DNA of 27,970 nucleotides from Promethearchaeota archaeon (GTDB lineage Archaea > Asgardarchaeota > Lokiarchaeia > Sigynarchaeales > SOKP01): assembly GCA_016839905.1 (NCBI GenBank), contig JAEOTJ010000139.1, positions 1-27,970 on the forward strand. The letters are read 5' to 3'. Shown in pieces: positions 1-7,785 of this stretch (within the stretch, counting starts at the first letter, position 1; every line of letters starts with the position of its first letter). The translations under genes were made by a program, and so were the position numbers. The notes under the pieces were generated by a model. It did no database searches. It saw only the letters and a program-made list of their open reading frames with translations, and had not been told where the DNA came from.

Positions 1-40
1 AAATTTAAAAAATCCTAATTGATTATAGATATTGAAAAAT

Positions 41-670
41 ATGAGTTTAAAAGAAGAGAAAATATTAGTGAAAATAATATGTCCTCATTGCCAGTTAAAT
101 TTTAAAAAGAATGTAGAATATCATAAAAAAGATGGTCTTTCCTCAATATTGATAAAAAAACATCCTGAAGGTGAAAATTGCTCCCCTTTCATAGCTTTCA
201 TTGATTCTAATGGAAGGCACAGGGGTTCTCAAAAGATTGATAATATTGAAGAAGAAGACTCCATAAATGAGCAAATACTCGAAAATACTCGAAGAAACAT
301 AGAAGTATTGGAAAAAGCTTTAAGATTTTATCATATAAAAGCACCTAGGAAAGGAGGAAGGGCATTTGAACATAAAATGGCGAATGTGAAGGATAGAGCC
401 TTCATGAGTTCAAAATTTTATAGTCGATTAATTGAATTTCTAACTGAGAATGAGGATGATAATATATTTGGAATATCATATATTAATGAAGATGGGCATT
501 TTGAGGGGGGATTATTGCTCCACGGGAAATATCTTGGAATGATATACACGATTTTTTGGAAGGACCAAAAATTACTCCTAAATAAAACAATTGAGGAACT
601 GAAAATAAATACAAACCTTATGGTGGAGAAATTATTTGATACATATGACTTATCTGATTTCTTTAATTAA
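41..670 (+). CDS. Small CPxC (putative zinc-binding) protein, copy 1
   Basis: About 209 residues from the ATG at 41; a TTG nine bases upstream is a less likely start. The N-terminal module (about residues 10-68) has C14-P-H-C17, then C47, then 'FIAFIDSNGRHRGSQKID'. The same three Cys positions and the same pattern (F-x-AFID, RG-x-QK-x-D) occur in the protein at 6612-7130, so the two are paralogous at the N terminus. Three cysteines plus a nearby His would suit a small zinc-ribbon-like fold, but metal binding is inferred. The C-terminal part, about residues 75-209, has alternating hydrophobic stretches ending in an acidic/aromatic tail and matches no family I recognise. No signal peptide or membrane helix is seen. 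A cytosolic regulatory or adaptor role is possible but unsupported. Confidence 0.7.
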   Translation: MSLKEEKILVKIICPHCQLNFKKNVEYHKKDGLSSILIKKHPEGENCSPFIAFIDSNGRHRGSQKIDNIEEEDSINEQILENTRRNIEVLEKALRFYHIKAPRKGGRAFEHKMANVKDRAFMSSKFYSRLIEFLTENEDDNIFGISYINEDGHFEGGLLLHGKYLGMIYTIFWKDQKLLLNKTIEELKINTNLMVEKLFDTYDLSDFFN

Positions 671-790
671 TATTTTAATATGTTATATAATTTCTTAAAA
701 TTGGTTAGAATCTTCCAGACAAAGATCATAAATAGATTCGAAAACTTATTTTTAAAAAATCAATTATTGAAAGTATAATAGATATAGGAG

Positions 791-2134
791 GTGTTATTAC
801 TGGAATTAAGATATTATTCTGAATTATTACTTAACTATAAATCCTTAACCATTAAAAGGCGTGCTCAGGCACCTCTTAAAATATTACGAGTTATATGTCA
901 GCGTCCCTATTTCACAGGTTCTGGGATTAATCTAATAAATCTCACTAAAAAAACAGCACAAAAAGGAATCGAACAATTTCTCGTTTTTGGTCAGCCTGCT
1001 GATCAAGGATTTCCTTTGAAAAATATTATCAATGAAAAACAGGTAAACTGGGTAAAATTTCAAAGTAATGATGAATCAGTTCGATGTGATGTTAACTTCC
1101 CAATTGCGGGGATGTCGGATCAGATGCCTTACAATTCAATAAAATTTTCTGATTTTACCCTTGATATGTTAGAGTCTTATTTGCAAGCATTCTCAGAGAA
1201 ACTTAAAATTGCGATTGAGCAATTTCAACCTAGTTTAATACATTCTCATCATCTTTGGCTCGTTTCTGCCCTTTGTAGGGCTTTATTTCCAAAAATCCCT
1301 ATGGTAGCAAGCTGTCATAACACTGCTCTCAGACAAATTGTTTTAGCTGAACATTTAAAAAAGTTTATCGTAAATCCTATTAAAGATATCGATGCGATTG
1401 CTTTTCAAAGTGAGGAACAAAAACAACGCATGACCAAACTATATGGTTTTGAAAAAATCAATAATTTTCATATTGTAGGGCAAGGAATTAATACTGATGT
1501 TTTTTATCCTCCTAAACGGAAGGTCAAGAAGAATTCGTTTTCAATTATATATGTTGGTAAGCTAAGCGATTCTAAAGGTGTTCCACAGTTGATACAGGCT
1601 TTTAAAGAAGTTCTCGAAGAACAAGACTATGATCTTGAATTAAACCTTGCGGGTTCCGGAATAGGACCTGAAAGAGATAAGATAATAAATATGGGGGCAG
1701 GTCTTGAAAAACAAATCCACTTTATTGGCCAGATTAATCAAGAAGAACTAGCTAATTACCTTAGAGAAAGTGATATATTCATCCTACCAAGTTTTTATGA
1801 TAGTATTCCGAAAGTTTTGCTTGAATCTTTAGCCTCAGGGTGTCATGCAATAATAACAGATTTACCGGGAATTCAAGAAACTATTACTATGTGCTGTGGA
1901 GAGAATAACGTTGTTCAATATATCGAAAGACCTAGAATGGAATCAATCGATAAGCCCCTAAAAGAGGAACTCCCTAATTTTATTAAGGGAATTAAAAATA
2001 AGATAAAATTTCAGCTTTCCTATATTAATAATCGTGTAAGTACAGAGAATTTTTCAGAAAAAGTCAGAATTGCTTTTGGTTGGCAGTCTCTTTTTAGGAA
2101 ATACTTAGAAATTTATAACAATTTTTTGATGTAA
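791..2134 (+). CDS. GT4-type glycosyltransferase
   Basis: A GT-B fold, family 4-like glycosyltransferase that would transfer a sugar from a nucleotide-sugar donor to an unknown acceptor, probably at the cytoplasmic side of the membrane. The N-terminal Rossmann half begins at 'KILRVICQRPYFTGSG'. 'HSHHLW' and 'SCHNTALRQ' follow. The C-terminal donor half has 'IIYVGKLSDSKGVPQLIQAF', 'HFIGQINQEELANYL', and the E-x7-E-like motif as 'DSIPKVLLESLASG', with Asp in place of the first Glu. The start is uncertain: GTG at 791 overlaps a strong GGAGGTG at 787-793, whereas a CTG in the same frame at 800 has ideal spacing. No partner glycan genes lie nearby, so the product (glycolipid, N-glycan or exopolysaccharide) cannot be told. 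Confidence 0.85.
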   Translation: MLLLELRYYSELLLNYKSLTIKRRAQAPLKILRVICQRPYFTGSGINLINLTKKTAQKGIEQFLVFGQPADQGFPLKNIINEKQVNWVKFQSNDESVRCDVNFPIAGMSDQMPYNSIKFSDFTLDMLESYLQAFSEKLKIAIEQFQPSLIHSHHLWLVSALCRALFPKIPMVASCHNTALRQIVLAEHLKKFIVNPIKDIDAIAFQSEEQKQRMTKLYGFEKINNFHIVGQGINTDVFYPPKRKVKKNSFSIIYVGKLSDSKGVPQLIQAFKEVLEEQDYDLELNLAGSGIGPERDKIINMGAGLEKQIHFIGQINQEELANYLRESDIFILPSFYDSIPKVLLESLASGCHAIITDLPGIQETITMCCGENNVVQYIERPRMESIDKPLKEELPNFIKGIKNKIKFQLSYINNRVSTENFSEKVRIAFGWQSLFRKYLEIYNNFLM

Positions 2135-2209
2135 ATTGTTTTAATTAAGATAATTTTATAAGAAATTATTAAAATTATCTACTTACTGATTATATTCTTG
2201 AGTGATATA

Positions 2210-5200
2210 ATGGAAAATATTGTAAAGATATTCAAACTTAACTATGATGGTACGTTCGACGATGTTGTTTATGCAGATATAAATGATGTCTTTACAATTG
2301 TTAATATTTTAGCGATTTATATCGAAAAAGAACGAACCATGTATATATGGATTGGTAAAAGTGCTACGCAATCCCTAATGAATCATATCACACAAATTCG
2401 GATTATTATTAAGGAGGAATTTCCCGAGTTTAGAATTCTTAGAAATATTACAATTGAAATGAGAGAAGAACCTTTTGATTTTTTTAATAAGTTAGGCATA
2501 TCAAAAGAGGATTTATATAAACAGATTAATCATCAAGAAGAAGTGATATTACCTGTTCTTGAGAAGATTAAATCATTAGAATTAGAAGCAATAAAACAGA
2601 GGAATGATGAAAAATATGTAGAAGCAATTAAAATTTTGGGAAAAACTGTTAACTTAGCACAAAAAATCGAAGATGAAGCTCTTGAAACTGAGCAGAAAAG
2701 AAAAATCTCTGAGATAACTGAAAAACACATAAATCCAAGAATAATCTATGAAATACAGGAAGATGCGATAAAATTTAGAAGCAAATTTTATGGATTATTA
2801 GATAAGGAGGATATCATCGGGGCACATAAAGTTATTGAAGAATTTCAGACAAAATATGAAAAATTATATGATATAACATTAAATTCTTCGGCTAATGCTT
2901 TAATAAAAAAAGATAAACAGATTTGGAAACAAGAAATCAATAAGATTATAAAAAATTTAATACAATTTGAAAAGGACTTTAAATCTTCTTTAAATGAGAA
3001 GAGGTTAGTAGAAGCTGGGAATATATTAGAAAAAGTAAAAATGGTTATTTCTTTTCTATCACATCCTCTTCGAAGTAAATGGGAAGAATTTGAAGAAAAA
3101 TATTTGAAATTTAAAAGTTTAGCTGAGACACAATATGATCTCCAAAAAGAATTAGAGATTTTAGAAAAGGAAATGCAGGTTTCATTAAATTCATTTAATA
3201 TTCCAGATGCATATAAGATTATAGATAAAGCAAATATAATCCTCTCCAATATAGAAGATAATAATGTTAAAAAAAAGTGGAGCGTTCTTAAAACATCTAT
3301 CGCAAAAGCTCAAAAAAAGAAAGTTTTGGTGGAGCAAATTGAGTTATTATTTGTAAAAAGCTCAGATCTAAAAGAACAATATAGATTTGATGAATTAAAG
3401 AAAATTATTCAAGATTTAAATTTAAAATTACAGACTCTAGAGAACCCAGAATATTTTAATAAACTAAATATATTAAAAGAAGAGATTATTAATGCAGAAG
3501 ATACCTATAAGAAAATCTTATATGATATCGATGAATTTGAGAAGAAGATCGAGGTAAAAAGAAATAATGGGGATTTAATAGGAGTTTTAATAGATTGTGA
3601 AAATTTGATGGTATTATTGAAGTTGATAAATGAAATTGAATTATTTAATAAATATTCAAGAATGGTTTATGACATAAAGAAGGAAATCGCAGAAAAACAA
3701 GCAAATATAGAAGAACAAGAGAAAAATATTTTAAATCTCTCAAAATTGGAGAGTGAATTAGAGCCTTCTCTAGAATTATTAGATATTCTAAAAGCAAATA
3801 ATATTATGGATAAAGCAAAAATAATTTTATCTAATATTGAAGATGATACAATTAAGGAGAGATGGACACATCTTGAGAAAAATTTAACTTTAGCTAAACA
3901 AAAGAAAAATTTAATGAATGATATTGATCTTTTTCTGCCAAAAAGCTCAGAATTAAAAAAAAAATACAAATTTGATGAAATAAATTCTTTTATTAATAAA
4001 TCAATTTTAAAATTACACACTCTTGAGATCCCAGAATATTTAAATAAATTAAATGATTTAAAGGTAGAAATTAATAAAGCAGAAGTTTCCTATAAGCAGA
4101 TACTTTATGATATTGAGAAATCAAAAGATACTTTTCAGTTAAAGAGGAGAAACAATGAATTTAAAGAAGCACTATTAGAATGTGAGAAGATTATTAAGCT
4201 CGCTAAACCAATAAATGAGAATGATTTAGTTGACAAATATTTAAAAATTTCTGATGAACTTAAGGAACAAAAGGAGTTAAGAAATAAAATCTCTAAACTA
4301 GAAACTAATATAAAAAATTCTTTGGAATCCTTAGATATTTCTAAATCTAATGAACTAATTGAAGAAGGAAATTCTTTAGTTGAAAATTCAATTAAAGAGG
4401 ATATAAAGAAGGAGTGGGAAAATTTTAAAATCGAATTCTCGGAAATTAAGAAAAGGAAAATATTAAATGAGGAACTTCAGGATTTTTTAAAAGAAAGCTC
4501 ATCATTAAAACAAAGACTCCTCTTTGAAGTATTACTCTCAAAAATAGATAATTACTTAAAACAATTACAGCACATACAACTTCCTGAATATATTGAGATA
4601 TTAGAAAATATAAAACAAGAAACTGTGTATGCTCAAAGATTACATGAGAATTTAAGCAAAAAAACTGAGGAAAATATAAGTAAAGAGCTCTTTGAAAGCA
4701 AGGAAGAAGAAAAACCAGATCAAATATATAGACCTGCTTTAAGAAAACTCCTATCTTCTTATTATAACAATGGAGATATTAGGTATAGTATTGTTTTTGG
4801 AAAATTACAAGATATAATTTATATTTATAAGGATTTAGTATCAATGATCTCTCAAATAATTAAAGATTACATAAAGAAATTAATACATCAATTTGATTTA
4901 AATTATAAGAAGATTCTTAGAGATAATTTGGAAAGATTGCTCCTTCATTTACCGGCTAATTTAATTAATGAAGGAGTGGAAAAGCTTTATGTGGATGGCT
5001 TAATAACATTAGAAAATTTTTATAAAAATCATATTAATTACATTGAGAAACCTTTTCTAGATTCATTAGTAGAAGTTACCTTGGAAGAAGAAGAAAATAA
5101 AACAACTTATTGTATCAAAGTGAATTTAAAATTAGCTAAAGCAACATATAATTTATTTAAAGATTTTGATAATGATTTAGATGGAATTGCAGAAACAATT

Positions 5201-5320
5201 TCAAAGGGATTAAGGCACTTCCAATTAGATGTAGTCCCAAAATCGTATAAGATCACTCTTAATAATTTATTCTTAGATTGCTTAAATGAAATCTCTAATG
5301 AACTTAAAAAATTAAATTAA
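2210..5320 (+). CDS. Gelsolin-like domain fused to repeated coiled coil
   Basis: About 1036 residues from the ATG at 2210; an upstream in-frame TTG at 2198 is possible. The first ~97 residues look like one gelsolin/villin-type domain: a hydrophobic strand, then 'TMYIWIGKSATQ', an amphipathic helix ending 'IKEEFPEF', and 'ITIEMREEPFDFFNKLG', which parallels the family pattern x-IYVWxGK-x-A ... V-x-E-x-xEP-xxFW-xxLG. Residues ~100-815 are predominantly charged helix with tandem internal repeats. Residues ~835-1036 form a distinct C-terminal region of helices and short strands that I do not recognise. No membrane helix is seen. Gelsolin-domain proteins acting on actin are established in Asgard archaea, so a cytoskeletal or scaffold role is reasonable. 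The gelsolin call is from motif reading only. Confidence 0.7.
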   Translation: MENIVKIFKLNYDGTFDDVVYADINDVFTIVNILAIYIEKERTMYIWIGKSATQSLMNHITQIRIIIKEEFPEFRILRNITIEMREEPFDFFNKLGISKEDLYKQINHQEEVILPVLEKIKSLELEAIKQRNDEKYVEAIKILGKTVNLAQKIEDEALETEQKRKISEITEKHINPRIIYEIQEDAIKFRSKFYGLLDKEDIIGAHKVIEEFQTKYEKLYDITLNSSANALIKKDKQIWKQEINKIIKNLIQFEKDFKSSLNEKRLVEAGNILEKVKMVISFLSHPLRSKWEEFEEKYLKFKSLAETQYDLQKELEILEKEMQVSLNSFNIPDAYKIIDKANIILSNIEDNNVKKKWSVLKTSIAKAQKKKVLVEQIELLFVKSSDLKEQYRFDELKKIIQDLNLKLQTLENPEYFNKLNILKEEIINAEDTYKKILYDIDEFEKKIEVKRNNGDLIGVLIDCENLMVLLKLINEIELFNKYSRMVYDIKKEIAEKQANIEEQEKNILNLSKLESELEPSLELLDILKANNIMDKAKIILSNIEDDTIKERWTHLEKNLTLAKQKKNLMNDIDLFLPKSSELKKKYKFDEINSFINKSILKLHTLEIPEYLNKLNDLKVEINKAEVSYKQILYDIEKSKDTFQLKRRNNEFKEALLECEKIIKLAKPINENDLVDKYLKISDELKEQKELRNKISKLETNIKNSLESLDISKSNELIEEGNSLVENSIKEDIKKEWENFKIEFSEIKKRKILNEELQDFLKESSSLKQRLLFEVLLSKIDNYLKQLQHIQLPEYIEILENIKQETVYAQRLHENLSKKTEENISKELFESKEEEKPDQIYRPALRKLLSSYYNNGDIRYSIVFGKLQDIIYIYKDLVSMISQIIKDYIKKLIHQFDLNYKKILRDNLERLLLHLPANLINEGVEKLYVDGLITLENFYKNHINYIEKPFLDSLVEVTLEEEENKTTYCIKVNLKLAKATYNLFKDFDNDLDGIAETISKGLRHFQLDVVPKSYKITLNNLFLDCLNEISNELKKLN
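3146..4645 (+). repeat. Internal tandem repeats in the coiled-coil gene
   Basis: The protein region contains at least three diverged copies of a unit of about 190-195 residues. Anchors in copies 1 and 2 are 'ANIILSNIEDNNVKKKW' / 'AKIILSNIEDDTIKERW', 'KSSDLKEQYRFDEL' / 'KSSELKKKYKFDEI', 'LQTLENPEYFNKLN' / 'LHTLEIPEYLNKLN' and 'YKKILYDIDEFEKK' / 'YKQILYDIEKSKDT'. Copy 3 is shorter and more diverged ('ESSSLKQRLLFEVL', 'IQLPEYIEILENIK'). A weaker partial copy may precede them near residues 265-300. DNA similarity is lower than protein similarity, so the duplication is not recent. Boundaries are approximate. Confidence 0.8.
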
Positions 5321-5359
5321 TAATTAGAAAGATATTTGAATTAATTTGGTATTTTAAAT

Positions 5360-6346
5360 ATGAGAAAAAAATACTATAAGGGAAAAAATGCTGTTATTAC
5401 AGGTGCAGCTAGCGGAATTGGGAGATCTATTGCAATAAATTTAGCAAAAATGGATGTTAATCTTGTAATTTCGGATATAAATATGGAGAGATTAGAACAA
5501 GTAAAAAAAATAATTGAATCAATAGGCGTTAAGGTGATTGCAGTTAAATGCAATGTAATGAAACAAAAAGAAGTAGAAAACTTAGCGAGGACTTCAATTT
5601 CTGAAATGAAAGATATCCATTTTCTTTTTAGTAACGCGGGAATTGCAGTAGGAGGGCAATTTGAGCATTTATCTATGGCAATTTGGAAAAGAATCATAAA
5701 TATAAATATTTGGGGCATGATTTATGTTGTTAAAGCTTTTTTATCTAAGTTATTAGAACAAGGTTTTGGTCATATTATTGTTACCAGTTCTGTAGCGGGT
5801 ACAATTGGAACCGGAGGATTAATCCCTTATAATACGACGAAATTCGCAAATGCTGGTTTTTGTGAGGCCCTTTATGGAGAATACCACGAAAAAGGTATCA
5901 ATGTTTCTATTCTCTGCCCTTTTCCAATTAAAACTAACTTAATTGAAACGGCAGGAATTAGTGTTGCACCAGAAATGATTGAAGATCTTGATCCTGAAGC
6001 TACATTAATAGGAATTAAAGAAGCAAAAAAGCATTATTGGAACAAATTCACTAAAAAAAAGATTCTTTTAAGTGGATTTGGAGGAGGATTTCCTATAGAC
6101 CGTGCAGTAAAACGATATTTGAGAAGAATTAGAAGAAAGAAATTATATATTTTTGAACGAAGATATGGGAAAATGTGTCAAAGTTCTAAAGGATTGACAA
6201 ATGTGATTTATAAAAAGCTCTTGAGGACTTTTAGTAAACGTCATATGAATTTGTTGAACGAGACTTTTGAAATTACTAAAATAGTTACTTTAAAAGAAAT
6301 GGAAAAAAAAAAAATCAAATCAGAATTAAAAGAATTAAAACCATGA
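5360..6346 (+). CDS. Short-chain dehydrogenase/reductase (SDR)
   Basis: A classical SDR NAD(P)-dependent oxidoreductase. It shows the dinucleotide-binding motif 'TGAASGIG' (residues 14-21), 'SNAG' (91-94), the catalytic Ser in 'VTSSVAG' (about 143-144) and the Y-x3-K motif 'YNTTK' (Y157, K161). Asp39 at the end of the second strand would favour NAD(H), but this is weak evidence. The SDR core ends near residue 250, and a very basic C-terminal extension of ~80 residues follows, ending in Lys/Glu-rich sequence. The substrate is unknown. Families with this N-terminal sequence and a basic tail often act on lipids or ketones, which is a family-level inference only. The gene stands alone and does not abut the ole cluster. 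Confidence 0.88.
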   Translation: MRKKYYKGKNAVITGAASGIGRSIAINLAKMDVNLVISDINMERLEQVKKIIESIGVKVIAVKCNVMKQKEVENLARTSISEMKDIHFLFSNAGIAVGGQFEHLSMAIWKRIININIWGMIYVVKAFLSKLLEQGFGHIIVTSSVAGTIGTGGLIPYNTTKFANAGFCEALYGEYHEKGINVSILCPFPIKTNLIETAGISVAPEMIEDLDPEATLIGIKEAKKHYWNKFTKKKILLSGFGGGFPIDRAVKRYLRRIRRKKLYIFERRYGKMCQSSKGLTNVIYKKLLRTFSKRHMNLLNETFEITKIVTLKEMEKKKIKSELKELKP

Positions 6347-6611
6347 TAAAATTATTTTAATTTTTATATAGATAATTAAAAGTTATCTTAACTTACAAAA
6401 AAAATATAACATTTAATCTTTATTATTATAAATTTCATCCAATAAGAGGAGTATATTTTAAAATACTTGGGAAAAGAACATTCCATTTTTATCCTCAATA
6501 CTGAAATATGACTATAATATGAAAATCAAGGGGTATTTAAGAGTTAATTTTAAATTTCTAATATAAGAATTTTTTTATAACCATAAAATGATTAATTTTT
6601 AAATTTAAGAT

Positions 6612-7130
6612 ATGTCTAAGCTAAAAAAAAGGAATTTAATTAATGTTAGATGTCCTATTTGTAAAATAGATAGAGAAATAGAATTTCCAACTCTAGTAAT
6701 AAATCAAGCCAAACAATTAACAACTGTTTCTATTCCAAAAGGATTTATTTGTGATCATCATTTTCAAGCTTTTATTGATAAGAACTTTAAAATTCGAGGG
6801 TATCAAAAAGTGGATTTTGAGATGCCTATTGAAAAAAGTAGAACCCAAAAACATGTTAAAAAGGGTATTAACACCTACAATGAAGATGAAAGCGATTTAT
6901 TTAAAAATCTAATAATGGAAGGCAATTTTATTGAATATAATCCTAAAAAGATATCAAAAGAGAAAAAACTACTTCATAATAAAGAAGAAGTACCTCTTAA
7001 AAAAAAAAGAATGACTTTAAAAGAAATTTATGAAGAATTTTGGGAATTTATCGATGATGATATTGAAATATTTCAAGAATTCATCTTAAAAGATAAAAGA
7101 AGAAAAATCTCTTTAAATAATCTTTTATGA
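6612..7130 (+). CDS. Small CPxC (putative zinc-binding) protein, copy 2
   Basis: 172 residues. The N-terminal module matches that of the protein at 41-670: C14-P-I-C17, C47 and 'FQAFIDKNFKIRGYQKVD', at the same residue numbers. Here C47 is followed by D-H-H (H49, H50), which strengthens a possible Cys3His metal site. The rest (about 75-172) is lysine- and glutamate-rich with no recognisable fold and ends in a short amphipathic helical stretch. There is no signal peptide or membrane segment. Function is unknown. It is probably a member of an archaeal family in which a conserved N-terminal metal-binding module carries variable C-terminal parts. Confidence 0.65.
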   Translation: MSKLKKRNLINVRCPICKIDREIEFPTLVINQAKQLTTVSIPKGFICDHHFQAFIDKNFKIRGYQKVDFEMPIEKSRTQKHVKKGINTYNEDESDLFKNLIMEGNFIEYNPKKISKEKKLLHNKEEVPLKKKRMTLKEIYEEFWEFIDDDIEIFQEFILKDKRRKISLNNLL

Positions 7131-7179
7131 AAAGATACTTAAAGATAAATTGATATATTTCTTCGTATTTAAATTTATT

Positions 7180-7490
7180 GAACTACCACTCGCTAAAGCG
7201 TGTGCATTCCTAATTCCTCGAAAATTGCTCTGCAAGATTCGAGAATCATGCAAAGTCTTACATTATCTCCAAAGGCGTGACTTCCCGTCGCTCCAACGGT
7301 AGAATTCATTCCCTTTCTTGTTGTTTATTTAAAGCCGTTATTTATCCGACTAAAGAGAATGAATTAATTGAAATAATAGTTGAGCCATTTTAAAACAAGG
7401 GACTGGGATGGTTTAGTGAATTTTCTTCAAGCTCAAATCATCTCCCCCATAAATAAATGGGGGAGCTTTCTCGAATGGTAAAAATCAAAG
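7180..7490 (-). mobile_element. Decayed IS200/IS605-type (tnpB/OMEGA) element
   Basis: Read on the minus strand, this is a short relic with both ends. The left-end hairpin is CTCCCCCAT / ATGGGGGAG (7442-7450 with 7457-7465; 9 bp stem, 6-base loop), a typical IS605-family subterminal hairpin. The right-end hairpin is CACTCGC / GCGTGTG (7187-7193 with 7198-7204, one mismatch), followed on the minus strand by GTAGTTCA, a usual right-end sequence. Between them lie only the last codons of tnpB and ~100 bases without a usable frame, so most of tnpB is gone and there is no tnpA. A TTGAT (minus strand, 7484-7488) sits about 19 bases outside the left hairpin foot, where a TnpA cleavage site/TAM would be expected. 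Family assignment rests on this architecture and the peptide remnant. Confidence 0.6.
7193..7330 (-). pseudogene. tnpB C-terminal remnant with possible omega-RNA region
   Basis: Minus-strand reading from about 7330 gives a frame ending in TAG at 7193-7195 that contains 'STVGATGSHAFGDNVRL' and ends 'EELGMHTL'. This resembles the extreme C terminus of TnpB proteins, after the zinc-ribbon/RuvC III part, where a G-T-x-G ... A-x-GD-x-VR segment is common. The stop codon lies inside the right-end hairpin, as in intact elements. A stop in this frame just upstream, and no zinc-finger Cys pairs, show that the gene is broken. In intact elements the 3' end of tnpB plus the right end encodes the guide omega-RNA. 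Complementary arms are visible here (7303-7316 with 7352-7365, 13 of 14; GTCG/CGAC and AACGG/CCGTT), but a functional RNA is unproven. Confidence 0.5.
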
Positions 7491-7785
7491 CTAAAAAGAT
7501 TTTTAATCTATAAATTTTTCTCTTCAATTAGAAATACTGAATAATAAAGTCAATATTTAAATATATTTATCTTCAAAGTTATTATTAGGTTATAAATAGC
7601 AGTTCACTGATTTGTGATTATTACTCATTAATATAAAAAAAATTTAAAAATAAGAATTGACAATTGTGTAAAATAAGAGCCTAAACAACTAACAACTTAT
7701 TGGTAATCAATATCATTATTAGATGAGATGGTATTCAAATAATATGTCTAAAAATTAGTGGTTTTTACAAATAATTTAAGCAAAA
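7491..7785 (+). promoter_or_regulatory. Upstream region of the ole cluster
   Basis: A stretch of about 295 bases without a gene, between the IS relic and oleA1. It is A+T-rich with several TATA-like stretches (for example 'GGTTATAAATAG' near 7589-7600), any of which could serve as an archaeal promoter. I see no convincing operator or riboswitch. The insertion relic directly upstream may have changed the original promoter context of the cluster. Confidence 0.3.

Noticed and set aside
2845..4020. Minus-strand open frames opposite the coiled-coil gene
   Set aside because: Phe/Ser-rich translations are the usual mirror of Lys/Glu-rich coding sequence and carry no domain or start signal.
6430..6470. 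TATTTTAAAATA palindrome in the 6347-6611 gap
   Set aside because: Short A+T-only palindromes are expected by chance in DNA of this composition; nothing links it to a gene start.
7442..7465. Strong CTCCCCCAT/ATGGGGGAG hairpin as a simple terminator of the upstream gene
   Set aside because: It is over 300 bases after the nearest stop codon, lacks a following T run on the plus strand, and pairs with a tnpB remnant and a right-end hairpin, so an element end explains it better.
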